The position numbers were made by a program, and so were the translations under genes. From positions 8,246,001-8,310,000 of the forward strand of contig CAJQUN010000001.1 in assembly GCA_907163345.1 (NCBI GenBank): a stretch of DNA of 64,000 bases, in the 5' to 3' direction. The stretch comes from Haberlea rhodopensis (Eukaryota > Streptophyta > Magnoliopsida > Lamiales > Gesneriaceae). The notes beneath the pieces are model-generated. The model ran no database searches. It was not told the origin of the DNA and saw nothing but the letters and a program-made list of their open reading frames with translations. Positions 12,339 through 24,359 of this stretch are shown here, piece after piece. Position 1 is the stretch's first letter. Every line of letters starts with the position of its first letter.

Positions 12339-14891
12339 TATAATAGCCCTAAAAAACTACTGATGTTCAAGATTTTTATTGAAGGAGTATTATTACGACC
12401 AAATACAAATACCAAATGCCATTAGTCCAATAGCCTTTTGATTTGTAGGATAAAGTAAAGGATTTTAACACGAGAATATGAAAGGGAAGAGAGCAAAAAC
12501 TACCATTTAGAAAATAAAACCAAGATATAGAATACCAGATTCAAAATCATGTCTTTTTCACCCATTTTGCATCACAAACCACGAATTAATAAAGGCTTGC
12601 AGGCTTTGCGTTAACCCAACACAATGCACAACTGATACCGCCAAACCGATACAGAATAGAAATACGGAGTCGGAAAAGAATGGATCCAACATATATTTGG
12701 AAAAAAAGGGGTAGCTTTGACTTAATGGGAACAAAAAAATAAAACAAGAATTTAAAAATAATAATGTTAATATCAGATCAACAACCCAACTAAGTTTTCA
12801 AGAGAACAACATAGATATTACAAGTTTTAGAGAGAGTGGTGGAGAAACAACGACCATGCCAAGGAAAGAACTTATAAAATGTTTTAATTCTCATCCTGGG
12901 TTTCTTTTTCGTTTTTTCTTGAATATGTAATAAAATGTTTGTTTTATTATTTTCTGCCATCTGCCATGAGAACAGGAGGAATCTGAAGAAGCGGACTCTC
13001 GTTATTTTCGTGTCGAAATTTAGTCGGTTCAGTTGTTTGTCGAGAGAGGAAAAAAATCCAATTAATACAAGCATGAGTGGATAACTAACTAGCAACTAAC
13101 GTACATAATAATTTGAACTTCGATATTTCGTAGAAAAATATCGTACATAGTGGTTTGTTTCATTTGTTTTCAAATGATTTTTCAAAAATCAAAATTTGTT
13201 GAAGGGTGACAATGGTCGGCGTATTTTGGAGATAAAAAATGTGAATAATTTGTTTCTAATTTGTTATTGTATAGTTGAGGGAAAAACTGCAATAATAGGA
13301 GTTGGAGGGGGGAATAGGTTAATCAATGAGAAATTCTGAAAAGCTGGAAGATCATCGGTCTTAGTTCTATACACTCGATCTTACAAATACTAACATATAT
13401 ACAAAATACTAACATATATACAAATATATATATATTAGTTTTTATTGGCACCACCCAAGACGTTGTGCCAGGTACCAGCATGATGGTCATTTTTTTCCTA
13501 ATTTGATCGAAAATAACATTTCAAATAACTGATTTTAACAAATTTTTTTTTAAAAAAACGATTATGCTACAGCAATTGAATTGGAAAAAAATAACTAAAG
13601 AACTGGCTATAATGTTTTTTTTAAAAAATGATGTTCATCTCACTAAAAACTTAAAAAAAAAACATTTGAAGTTGTGCGCATCAACAAACGATTAAGATAT
13701 ATTTTTTCTTAGTCTGTTTATGCCAAACCCGGTCATCAACAAAAAAAAAATTAAAGTGAATATGCTACTGTAATTGAATGGAAAAAAATACCAAAGGACT
13801 GACTCGCGTTTTAAAAAAAAAACATGTTGTTCATCTTATTATAAATTGAAAAAATTAATATTTGAAGTTGCGCGCATCAACAACCGATTTAAATATTTTT
13901 TTTTCTAGTCGGTTCAGATAAAATCCACGCATAAAAAAAAAATTAAAAAGACATTTTTTGAAGAAAAAAAATTGTAATGAATAATGATTTACTATTCATT
14001 ACTATTCTTTGCAAGTACTATTTCAAACTCACACTTACTATAAAGTTATAATTATAATATATAATATAATTATATATGTTGTCTTTACAAAAATCCAGGT
14101 TTCGCTTGATCTGCTTACAAAACCTCGAAAATCTTCTTCTCACCTTCGTACCAGACAAAACCTCTCTCATTTTCACAATTTATCCAAACAAATATTGTGA
14201 CTTCTAACCAGTAACAGTTGTGGTTTGATTTGATACTTGTTTCATAATTGGCTATGATTAAGCTGAATATTCGTTCGAGGAAAAAATGGTAGTTTGTGGG
14301 GGAAAGTATGCAAAAACCTGGGAATTTGTTCAAGGCAGGAATATGATGAATGAAACTCACCCCATGTTCTCGTGTTTAAAGGGCATCATTACAAATATAG
14401 GGGAAAACTATATTTAGGAATCATAAATTTTGCAGACCAAGCCAACATGGAGGGTAAGTTTAGGCACCTGATTTTACTCTTTCAGACTCTAACTATTCCG
14501 AGCCAAATAGAGCCAATATGATTTTAGGATTCGACTTTAGCAGTGACAGATATCACAAGCTATCCAATTATTTTTTGAAATTAAGTACCTAAGCTGAACT
14601 ATACATGGTGATTCATTACATACTTGTCACTTTGTCTTGAGAAAGCTTCTTAACGAAGGACTCTAAATTTTTGTAGTGGTTGTGATGCTGGCGTACGAAT
14701 TATTTGGGCAGCAATTTTCTATAATACAGCAGCCTGGAAAATAAACAGGATGAAGATAATATAATGTGAAGTATAAATGATTTTTGAATGTAAAAGTAAA
14801 TAATTGTAAATATTATTAAAGTGTAGTCAAGTTTAATTCACCATTAACTGAGAAAAAAATATGATTTATTAATTTATTTTTTTCCCTTCAG
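12339..14891. other. Intergenic region between GT47 gene and EGY1-like gene
   Basis: About 2.5 kb between the GT47 start codon and the first recognised EGY1-type exon. It should contain the GT47 promoter and 5' leader (12339 to about 13000). It is very AT-rich from 13380 to 14100 with long A and T runs, and holds a tandem duplication (13565-13917). The transit-peptide exon expected for an intact EGY1 gene was looked for here and not found. ORFs such as 12790-13095 and 14115-14360 show no recognisable similarity. Confidence 0.5.
13565..13917. repeat. Degenerate tandem duplication, period about 195 bp
   Basis: Two similar blocks follow each other. Each has TGCTAC..AATTGAAT, A-rich tracts, GTTCATCT, then TTTGAAGTTGYGCGCATCAACAA, and ends in a T-rich run with TAGTC.GTT. 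They begin near 13565 and 13764. They have no coding capacity and the origin is unknown. Confidence 0.5.
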
Positions 14892-15583
14892 CAGCCACCA
14901 ACACTATCACCTATTGAACAATCATACAGCAATTTCCAGGTTGACTCTTTTAAATTAATGGAACTTCTGGGACCAGAAAAGGTTGATCCCGCTGATGTCA
15001 AGATTATTAAGGAGAAGATTTTTGGCTATTCAACCTTTTGGGTAACCAGAGAAAAGCTTTTTGATGATCTAGAAGAAGGCATCCTTTTTCTTGGCAACCT
15101 TAGGGGAAAGCGAGAAGATGTTTTTGCAAAACAGAATCAGCTAGCTGAGGTTATGGGAGATAAATACAACCTCTTCATGGTGGAGGAACCAAATTCTGAA
15201 GGACCAGATCCACGTGGCGGACCCCGTGTCAGCTTTGGCATGCTGCGAAAAGAGGTTTCAGATCCTGGCCAAACCACTCTTTGGCAATATGTGATTGCTC
15301 TTTTGTTGTTTCTTCTTACTATAGGTTCCTCGATGGAGCTAGGAATAGCATCCCAGGCATGTTAATTAACGTGAAACACCTTTTTCTAATATGTTATTTC
15401 ATATCTTAATTGCTGATTATCAGCAGTAACTGATTCAAAACAGATAAGTAGACTTCCACCAGAGGTAGTTAAATACTTCACAGATCCAAATGCCGTTGAA
15501 CCGCCAGATATGCAACTCCTGTTTCCATTTGTGGACTCTGCTTTACCTCTGGCTTATGGTGTGCTTGGGTTCAGCTGTTTCAT
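14892..15583 (+). pseudogene. EGY1: EGY1-type site-2 protease, first two recognised exons
   Basis: Exon at 14892-15356 (after acceptor CCCTTCAG) encodes SNFQVDSFKLMELLGPEKVD, then GYSTFWVT, GILFLGNLRGKREDVFAK, NSEGPDPRGGPRVSFG and the first membrane segment ending ELGIASQ. This matches plant EGY1, a plastid membrane zinc protease of the S2P family needed for thylakoid and chlorophyll development. Its donor is GC (CAG|GCATGT), a rare but used type. The second exon, 15444-15583, encodes ISRLPPEVVKYFTDPNAVEP and ends at the H of the HExxH motif, but one G appears missing in the run near 15567-15569, shifting the frame before that H. The transit-peptide exon is not found. Introns are retained, so this is a duplicated rather than a processed copy. 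Confidence 0.82.
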
Positions 15584-15846
15584 GTAAGTATCATTTTTAT
15601 GTCTAGATTGTGAGCTTCTAAAGATAGAACTTGGACAAGAAAAGTTTGTTGGATTAATATTATTGGGTTAATAATAAGAGCCCAATAATTATGTTATATT
15701 TTGTCAATGAGAACAAAATTATGGTAAGTTATTATGAAAGGTAATTAGGCTAAAGAAATCCCATATTGAGATTATAATACACTTATGGTTTGATTATATT
15801 GAGATACAAATCATTAGAGTGTAGTTAAGTAGTAAAGATGGGTGCC

Positions 15847-15944
15847 CCTCGCGCGCCGTCCGTCCGTCCGCTCGGCTCGGCACGTCACGTCACGTCTCGC
15901 CTCGCCTCGCCTCGCCGCGGCGCGTCGCGCGCGTCGCGCCGCGA
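15847..15944 (+). repeat. GC-rich short tandem array inside Copia-1 5' LTR
   Basis: Runs of GTCC, CACGT, CTCGC and CGTCG units in an otherwise AT-rich LTR, about 35 bp upstream of the CAGTCCTATC sequence. The corresponding blocks are longer in the 3' LTR (21661-21805) and different in composition in Copia-2 (24957-25095). Confidence 0.75.
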
Positions 15945-16181
15945 AGGCAGTCCTATCTTTTTACTACACGGATTTCTGAAATGACTTTTCATCTGCCTGA
16001 TTTTTCATATTCTGCTGAGTATTAAGTTTGAGACTTTTCACCTACCTGCAGAATTGATGTCAGATTTAAGTGTGAGACTTAAATCCGAAATGAATATGAT
16101 GTTTAAGTGTTGAGACTTTTCATCTACCCCATTAATCTTTACACTTAATTCTGAGACCTTTGGAGTGGTCTGCTGCTCAGC

Positions 16182-16188
16182 TATATAA
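16182..16188 (+). promoter_or_regulatory. TATA box of Copia-1 LTR promoter
   Basis: TATATAA in the context GCTCAGCTATATAAGCTGC, the only strong TATA element in the LTR. It is conserved in the 3' LTR and as TATATAAGCTGC on the minus strand of the Copia-2 LTRs (24712-24720). Transcription should start some 30 bp downstream. Confidence 0.65.
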
Positions 16189-16773
16189 GCTGCTTCAGCT
16201 TTATGTTTTCTTCATCCCGAAATTGCATTTCATATCATATCATATTATCTTGAGAGTACTACACACTGTTCAGTGTTCGAGTGAGTCTGTCTGGGTTTCT
16301 GCTTCAACCCATACAGAGGTGTTTGGGACGTTGTACCTTGGAACTCTCTTGTCCAGGAGGCCAGAAGTTGTAGGCGGGCAATTTAGAGTTTACGGGCACA
16401 CGGTTTACTGTGGCCTCGTCCAACAACAAAGTTTCTGCCCAGTTTATTTAAACTGTTTGTTGTAAGTTTCTACTGCTTTCAAGTATTTTCTTTTATTTAT
16501 AAAACAGTGTATGTCATCTTATGAGTTTTCTCGTCTTCTTCAACAAAAGGAAAATAACCAACAATCGTAAACTCTAAATCCTTGTGTATTTTTCTTTTGT
16601 TGTTCTGTCAAACCTAATTGTTTTTCATCTACTGCACTTTAACAAATTGTTACTGTCAATTTTCATATTTAGTTCAGACACTGTTTATGTACTGTTGAAA
16701 GGTTTAATCCTACTGTTTCAAAAAACTGTTTTGATATTATTTGTGCTCTTCTATTTCTGTTCTGTTTTAGCTT

Positions 16774-19700
16774 ATGGCTGACCAGATTCCAAACCGAGTT
16801 GCTGAGAATACTGAGATTCCAGTGGTGAAAGCTAGCGGCGCTGAGGTCGTTATGCCAGTTATGAGAAACCCAATGCCGTTCTCTCAATTTGAGAAACCGG
16901 AAAAGTTCAAGGGTTCCAACTTTAAACGTTGGCAACAGAAAATGATGTTCTTCTTGACCACTTTGAACTTGACCAGGTTTCTCAAAGAGGACAAACCAGT
17001 GGAGGACAAAGAGGATCCTCAATCTGCTGTGATAGTTGAGTCCTGGATGAGTGCCGACTACCTTTGTCGTAACTACATACTGAATTCTCTTGACGATGCA
17101 CTTTTTAATGTGTATTCCCCCAAGGAGACTGCTAAGAATCTTTGGGAATCGTTAGAGATAAAGTACAAAGTTGACGACGCAGGCGCAAAGAAATTTGTAG
17201 CCGGGCGATTCCATGACTATCGAATGGTAGATGGCAAGAGCGTTGTTGAGCAATGCGAAGAGCTGCAGCTGATATATCATGAACTTGCTGCCGAAGGTAT
17301 GGGACTAAATGATGCTCTCCAAGTGGCGATGATGATTGAAAAATTACCGCCATCTTGGAAGGACTTCAAGAGCTACCTAAAGCACAAGCGAAAGATGATG
17401 AGTCTAGAGGATCTTATCAGGAGGCTGCGCATCGAGCAAGACAACCGAAAAGTTGACAAGAAATCATTTGGAATGATTTCCAAGGCCAACGTGGTTGAAG
17501 TTGGGGACAACTCCCATGGGAATAAGCGCAAACGTACTTTTGAACCCAAGGGAGATACTCAGACAAGGAGGTTCACCGGTGACTGTTATGTGTGTGGTAA
17601 GCCTAACCATAAGGCCAAGGACTGCACTCAACGTCAAAACAACTGCACTCAACGTCAAAACAATGACGGTAAGAGGAAGATAGTCCCTTACAAAGGCAAA
17701 GGCAAGAGGCCTGCACATGCCCACATTGCTGAGGACAATCTGAGCTCTGACATGGATGACATGCATCTGAGTGCTATGGTATCGGAGGTGAATCTTGTTG
17801 GAGGGAACTCCAAAGAATGGTGGGTGGACACTGGGGCTACTCGCCACATTTGCGCCAACAAATGGATGTTTAAGACCTATCAACCGGTGAATGATGAGAA
17901 CTGCTATATGGGAAATTCAGCAATCTCAAAAGTTGAAGGCAAAGGGACGGTTGTGCTAAAAATGACTTCCGGAAAAGAGTTGACTCTTACCGAGGTGCTC
18001 CACGTGCCAGAGATCCGAAAGAATCTCATCTCCGGAGCAGTGCTGAACAAGAAAGGCTTCCGGCTTGTGTTTGAGTCCGACAAAGTCATTCTGTCCAAGG
18101 GTGGTATGTTTGTGGGCAAAGGCTACTTGGCCAATAACCTCTTCAAGATGAATGTAATGACTTTAGCTCCTAAGGCTAAGTCTAGTGTAGATGTTGAGGT
18201 TGATGTTAATGCAGCAAATGAGGCTAGCACAAGCAAAAATAATGTAATGACTGTTGCCAATGTGGCTAATAAAACTTTAAAGTTTGATTATTCTTGCGAG
18301 TCTTTACATTTGTGGCATGGTAGATTAGGACATGTGAATTATAAGTCCTTACAAAGGCTAATGTCTCTTAATCTATTGCCTAAATTTAACATCAATCATA
18401 AACACAAGTGTGAGACTTGTGTAGAGGCCAAATTAGCCAAGTCATCATTCCACTCAATTGAGCGAAGCACCGAACCGTTAAACTTGATTCATACGGATGT
18501 ATGCGATCTAAAGTATGTACAATCTAGAGGCGGTAAAAATTATTTCATAACATTTATCGATGATTGTACAAGATATTGTTATGTCTACTTAATGAGAAGT
18601 AAAGACGAAGCAATTGATATGTTCATTCACTATAAGAATGAAGTTGAGAATCAACTTGATAAAAAGATTAAAATTCTTCGAAGTGATCGAGGCGGTGAAT
18701 ATGAGTCACCATTTGCACAAATATGTGCTGAAAGTGGCATTATTCATCAAACCACTGCGCCTTATTCTCCCGAGCAAAATGGTATTGCTGAAAGGAAGAA
18801 TAGAACGCTTAAGGAAATGATGAATGCAATGCTTATAAGTTCCGACTTACCTACGAATTTGTGGGGAGAAGCTCTGCTTTCTGCCAACTATGTGCTAAAC
18901 AGAGTACCACATAAAAAGTTGGATAAAACGCCTTATGAATTGTGGAAAGGTCGTGCACCTAGTTACAAGTTTTTAAGGGTTTGGGGCTGTCTAGCAAAGG
19001 TACCAATTCCTCCTCCTAAGCGGACTAGGATAGGACCTAAGACAGTAGATTGTGTATTTATCGGATATGCGCAAGATAGTAGTGCCTATCGTTTTCTAGT
19101 GCATAAATCAGATAATGCAGAAATGCATGTAAATACTATCATTGAGGCTAGGGATGCTTCGTTCTTTGAGGAAATCTTTCCCCACAAAACTCCGACAATG
19201 CCTGAAACCAATGTTGAGAGAAATGTGGGGGATAGAGAATCTCAAAAGAATGTAGAATCGCCTAGACGAAGCAAAAGAGCGAGAAAAGAGAAATCTTTTG
19301 GCTCGGATTTTCTAACATATCTGTTGGAAAAAGATCCGACTACTTTCAAGGAAGCAATGTCTTCACAAGACTCTGATCTTTGGAAAGAAGCGGTAAATAG
19401 TGAGATAGAATCTATCTTACATAATCATACTTGGGAACTAGTGGATCTTCCTGCAGGTTGTAAACCACTAGGACACAAGTGGATCTTCAAGAGGAAGATG
19501 AAAGCTGATGGTACTGTAGATAAGTACAAGGCTAGACTTGTAGTCAAAGGCTACAGACAAACTGAAGGTGTTGATTATTTCGACACATACGCTCCTGTAT
19601 CCCGGAAACATCTATAAGGTTGATAATTGCATTTGCTGCATTATATAACCTAGAGATCCATCAAATGGATGTTAAAACGGCTTTTCTAAATGGAGAGTTA

Positions 19701-20900
19701 GAAGAGGAGGTTTACATGGAACAACCTGAAGGGTTTGTAGTTCCAGGTAAAGAAACGAAGGTGTGTAAACTTGTGAAATCCTTGTATGGATTAAAACAAG
19801 CACCTAAACAATGGCACGAAAAATTTGATAGCGTCATGCTTTCAAATGGGTTTAAAACAAACCAATGCGATAAGTGTGTCTACGTGAAAGGAGACAATAC
19901 AAACTATGTGATAGTATGTCTATACGTAGATGACATGATAATTGTTGGTAATAACGATAACATCAAAATTACCAAGAAAATGTTGTCACGAAATTTTGAG
20001 ATGAAAGACCTAGGTCTTGCAGATGTGATTCTTGGAATGAAGATCACCAAACATGCAGATGGATATTTTCTCTCCCAGGGTCATTATGTCGAGAAGATAC
20101 TTGACAAGTTTGACAAGGGAAATAATACCATCGCTAGAACACCTATGGAAGTGGTGTCAAATCTTTGCAAGAATCGCGGAGAAGGTGTGCAACAACTTGA
20201 GTACTCTAGAGTCATAGGCAGTCTCATGTACCTCATGGATTGCACTAGACCTGATATAGCTAATTCTGTCAATACATTGAGCAGATATACGAGTAATCCC
20301 AGTTATGAGCACTGGAAGGCAGTAGTTCGAGTTCTTAGATATCTAAGATATACTTCTAACTACGGACTACATTATACGAGATACCCAGCAGTAATTGAAG
20401 GGTATTCAGATGCGAATTGGATATCAGACTCCAAAAATATAAAATCTACGAGTGGATATATATTTATAATTGGCGGTGCTGCTATTTCATGGAAATCATG
20501 CAAACAGACATGCATTGCTAGATCAACTATGGAATCTGAGTTCATAGCTTTAGATCTTGCGGCAGAAGAAGCTGATTGGCTTCGGAGTTTCTTGGAGGAT
20601 ATTCCAATGTGGTCAAAACCAATGCCACCCATTAGTTTGCACTGTGATAGTCAGTCAGCTATGGGAAGAGCACATAACAATGTGTATAATGGGAAATCAC
20701 GACACATTCGTCGGAGACATAAATCCGTGAGAAATTTACTAAAAACCGGTGTCATTTCTTTAGATTATGTGAAGTCTAAAGAAAACATTGCAGACCCATT
20801 TACGAAAGGTCTGACGAGAGACCGAGTAGAGATTTCATCGAGGGGAATGGGGTTGAAGCCCATGAAATTGATTTCCAACCATGATGGCAACCCAACCTGA
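16774..20900 (+). pseudogene. Copia-1 gag-pol, one frame break
   Basis: ORF 16774-19617 (947 codons) begins MADQIPNRVA. It carries the gag domain (about residues 60-220), a CCHC knuckle CYVCGKPNHKAKDC (residues 271-284) followed by a doubled CTQRQNN heptad, protease WWVDTGATRHIC (about 350), the pre-integrase LWHGRLGH motif (about 512), integrase with FITFIDDCTR and YSPEQNGIAERKNRTL, and the start of RT. A one-base loss at about 19606, relative to Copia-2, creates a stop at 19615. The frame resumes at 19620-20900 with RT (LYVDDMII), RNase H (YSDANW, CDSQSAM) and ends near LISNHDGNPT. Apart from that lesion it looks intact. Copia order PR-IN-RT-RH is clear. Confidence 0.93.
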
Positions 20901-21462
20901 ATTGTAAAATCCAATTTGCAGGTTCAATGGGAAAACCGAATTGTGGGGGGGCATCGAACAAAGCACTCGGGAAATTGAGTTCCTTACCTATTCCTGTGAT
21001 GAAAGAGTGATAGACCTGTACTTTGGGAAGGCTGAGCTCATGCTCTTAATGATTCTTCTATCTCGAGATGATAAAGTGGGGTATTACAGGATACTCTTTA
21101 GGAGAAATCACCTATGTCGAATGTGAAGGGGCCGCTTCTATGAGATGACCTGAGGGCTAAATCTCTAGAGCATTCGATGAAACATCCAAGGCAGTCCAGG
21201 GCCAAAATGGACAACAACGAAAGAACCAATAATAGTGTGGAGATGAAGCTGTGTGAGTATTGTTGTCTTGTTATACATAAAACGTCGAACAGTTCAAGGC
21301 ATCGCGTCCACTGGTTGACAAGTATATCCGATGATATTTTACTAAGGAAGGTTCAAGGTTAATCACCACCTATCCTGATGCAGTGGATTCTCAAAGTACT
21401 CTCAAATCTTCATCTAGGTGCATTGTGTAATTTTTTCGCCATATTGCATTCATGTGGGGGAT
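20901..21462 (+). other. 3' untranslated region and purine tract of Copia-1
   Basis: Non-coding sequence almost identical to the matching part of Copia-2 (25297-25857, minus). Small ORFs here (20941-21126, 21177-21362) recur in Copia-2 because the sequence is copied. The purine tract GTGGGGGAT at 21454-21462 touches the 3' LTR. Confidence 0.75.
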
Positions 21463-22420
21463 TGTTGGATTAATATTATTGGGTTAATAATAAGAGCCCA
21501 ATAATTATGTTATATTTTGTCAATGAGAACAAAATTATGGTAAGTTATTATGAAAGGTAATTAGGCTAAAGAAATCCCACATTGAGATTATAATACACTT
21601 ATGGTTTGATTATATTGAGATACAAATCATTAGAGTGTAGTTAAGTAGTAAAGATGGGTGCCCCTCGCGCGCCGTCCGTCCGTCCGCTCGGCTCGGCACG
21701 GCACGGCACGTCACGTCACGTCACGTCTCGTCTCGTCTCGACTCGCCTCGCCTCGCCTCGCCTCGCCGCGTCGCGTCGCGTCGCGCGTGTCGCTGCCGCG
21801 AAGGCAGTCCTATCTTTTTACTACACGGATTTCTGAAATGACTTTTCATTTGCCTGATTTTTCATATTCTGCTGAGTATTAAGTTTGAGACTTTTCACCT
21901 ACCTGCAGAATTGATGTCAGATTTAAGTGTGAGACTTAAATCCGAAATGAATATGATGTTTAAGTGTTGAGACTTTTCATCTACCCCATTAATCTTTACA
22001 CTTAATTCTGAGACCTTTGGAGTGGTCTGCTGCTCAGCTATATAAGCTGCTTCAGCTTTATGTTTTCTTCATCCCGAAATTGCATTTCATATCATATCAT
22101 ATTATCTTGAGAGTACTACACACTGTTCAGTGTTCGAGTGAGTCTGTCTGGGTTTCTGCTTCAACCCATACAGAGGTGTTTGGGACGTTGTACCTTGGAA
22201 CTCTCTTGTCCAGGAGGCCAGAAGTTGTAGGCGGGCAATTTAGAGTTTACGGGCACACGGTTTACTGTGGCATCGTCCAACAACAAAGTTTCTGCCCAGT
22301 TTATTTAAACTGTTTGTTGTAAGTTTCTACTGCTTTCAAGTATTTTCTTTTATTTATAAAACAGTGTATGTCATCTTATGAGTTTTCTCGTCTTCTTCAA
22401 CAAAAGGAAAATAACCAACA
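21463..22420 (+). repeat. 3' LTR of Copia-1
   Basis: 958 bp, partner of 15647-16563. The GC-rich block at 21661-21805 is about 45 bp longer than in the 5' LTR, with extra CACGGCACGTCACGT and TCGTCTCG-type units. Elsewhere the two differ at only a few positions. Confidence 0.93.
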
Positions 22421-22729
22421 AAGTTATCATCTTTTGATTAACTTCGCCTGTTGATCAAAACTGGTGTGTTTTTCTTGCATTCTTGGTTGTGAGACAAATC
22501 CATTTTTTTAGCATCTCCTTAGGGCCTACCTACAGTTTTTTAATAACCCTTAAATATTTGAAACTCACCAATGAAAATCCGTGACATGAATCTCTATTCT
22601 TTTTCTGTGCTGAAAATGGATTTTATAATGAATAACTATTTCACACTGCTGTAGTTTCAGTAGTCATGTATGAGGTCTGTCTGATGATATTCTTTGCTTT
22701 TAATTTCTACATGGTTTGATTTCCTGCAG
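22421..22729. other. Intron remainder downstream of Copia-1
   Basis: Host intron sequence between the Copia-1 target duplication and the acceptor TTTCCTGCAG at 22720-22729. No feature other than the splice site is seen. Confidence 0.6.
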
Positions 22730-24359
22730 GAAGTTGGGCATTTTCTTGCAGCATCTCCTAGGACAGTCAAACTGAGTATTCCTTTCATTATTCCAAATAT
22801 TACTCTTGGGAACTTTGGAGCAATCACTCAGGTGAGCATGCAGCCACAAAACATTTGACTTTGGTAATGTATGGTATGATCTTCCTGGTTATACACGGTT
22901 TGTGATGCAGTCTTTTTGGTCTTTAGTTTCTGAATTTTTTAAAACTCTTCCATTTCTAATTTCTGTTGCTTTGGTTGTAGTTCAAGTCCATTCTTCCTGA
23001 TCGGAAGGCAAAAGTAGATATTTCATTGGCTGGGCCATTTGCAGGAGCTGCAGTGTCTTTCTCTATGTTCACCGTTGGCCTGATACTTTCATCAAATTCA
23101 GCCATCGCAGGAGATTTGGTGCAGGTTCCCAGCATGCTTTTTCAAGGATCTTTGCTTCTTGGGCTTATCAGCAGAGGCTTTTTAGGTTATACGTGAGTTA
23201 CTATTTTACCTTTCTACCCTCATCTGTTTGAGTCATTCCTTGTCATGTCCAATGCAATAAAATCTGATTTGTAATGTCTTGATTTTTTATACCAGCTTGA
23301 CTAGCACTGAAATTTTCTCAGAATTTGTCCTACCATGGCAGTCTGATACTTTGGTCATTTGAATTAACAGCACCATGCATGCCGCAACAGTTTCAATCCA
23401 TCCTCTTGTGATTGCTGGCTGGTGATGTATCTACGAAGAACTTTGAAATTGTTATATTTTGACTTGTATGCTTAATGTTGCGTCCTTGGTTCATAGGTGC
23501 GGGTTGACAGTTCTACTGAAGTGATTTCAGGTGCAATGGTTTTTATTTTTTTGTCTTGGATTTGATACTATTGCGATCTACTTATTTAAAGTTCATAATG
23601 CATTGGAAGGAAAAGTTTGAAACTTACTGATTCAACATTTTTCTGCTATTGATTTTTTTTCTTCAAATCCATTATCCGCTTGTTGCATTTCCCGTGAAAA
23701 ATATACATTTTTTTTCCACCTAAACCAGGATCACCAGTGGTAGAATTCCTTTTATATTATTTTCAGGGAGCTTTTGGAAAAAGTGCACTTGTTGCTTCTG
23801 GATTGGCAACTTACACCATGCTCGGGTTGGGAGTAGTATGTTCACATTTCCTTGCACAAGTATTGATGAAGCTCACTGTCTTATAATCAATAGTTTCAAA
23901 TACACAACCATCACATTAAAGATCTCATCTTTTCCCAAAGAATTGGTTTACCATTTTTCTTCAGATTTCTTCCCATCTCTAAATTCTGAAAATCGGTCAC
24001 AGAGAAGGGGATATCACCAAAATTGAACAAATCTTTAGTCGGATATACAATAAGAAACTTTCTCCGCATCTTTTCTTGTCAAAATTATCTTTTAGACCCC
24101 TCTTGATATCGATTTTGCGTTAACATTCTGAATTTAGATTTAATGTTTCTCGAACTTTCAGCTCGGTGGACCCTTGTCACTTCCCTGGGGATTATACGTC
24201 CTAGTATGTTAGGTATGCGACCTTTTAGAAGCAATATAATTTAGCATAATAAATTACTGCAATTCTGTTTTTACTCTTCTGGAGGATAACGAGCATGGAA
24301 GTTAGTCTCGACTGTTATTCTTGTACGCTGTGAAATATGCAGAGGGCTTCAGAGAAACC
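22730..24359 (+). pseudogene. EGY1: EGY1-type site-2 protease, middle exons
   Basis: Exons by splice sites and homology: 22730-22831 (EVGHFLAASP..., completing HEVGH), 22981-23192 (FKSILPDR...DISLAGPFAGAA...VPSMLFQGSLLLGL), 23371-23421 (HAATVSIHPLVIAGW), 23497-23530, 23767-23835 (GAFGKSALVASGL), 24162-24212 (LGGPLSLPWGLYVLV) and 24343-24359 (RASEKP). Exon 23497-23530 is only 34 bp and lacks the segment that should carry the NxxPxxxLDGG motif, the second metal-binding motif of S2P proteases, and ends in a stop. Exon 24162-24212 ends with TAG where Q is expected. The last exon is cut by Copia-2. Catalysis is therefore impossible even if transcripts are made. Confidence 0.85.

Larger units (their letters stand above)
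15647..16563 (+). repeat. 5' LTR of Copia-1
   Basis: 917 bp, TGTTGGATTAATATTATTGG to AAAATAACCAACA. It is shorter than the 3' LTR (958 bp), mainly because the GC-rich block at 15847-15944 has fewer repeats. A 101-codon ORF at 16160-16465 recurs in the 3' LTR only because the LTRs are copies. Confidence 0.93.
15647..22420 (+). mobile_element. Copia-1: Ty1/Copia retrotransposon in an intron
   Basis: Full-length element with LTRs 15647-16563 and 21463-22420 (TGTTGG...CCAACA) and a perfect 5-bp target duplication, aagtt at 15642-15646 and 22421-22425. It sits in the same orientation as the host EGY1-type gene, within the intron between exons ending at 15583 and starting at 22730. The interior holds a gag-pol frame with a single break at about 19610. 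Purine tract GTGGGGGAT precedes the 3' LTR. The LTRs are nearly identical outside the GC-rich repeat block, so the insertion is recent. Confidence 0.95.

Noticed and set aside
14115..14360. Possible missing first exon of the EGY1-type gene near 14009-14360
   Set aside because: Neither strand shows a transit-peptide-like sequence followed by a splice donor in the correct phase.
16160..16465. 101-codon ORF present in both Copia-1 LTRs (also 22017-22322)
   Set aside because: It recurs because LTRs are copies. The homologous region of Copia-2 does not keep the frame, and the ORF spans the TATA box.
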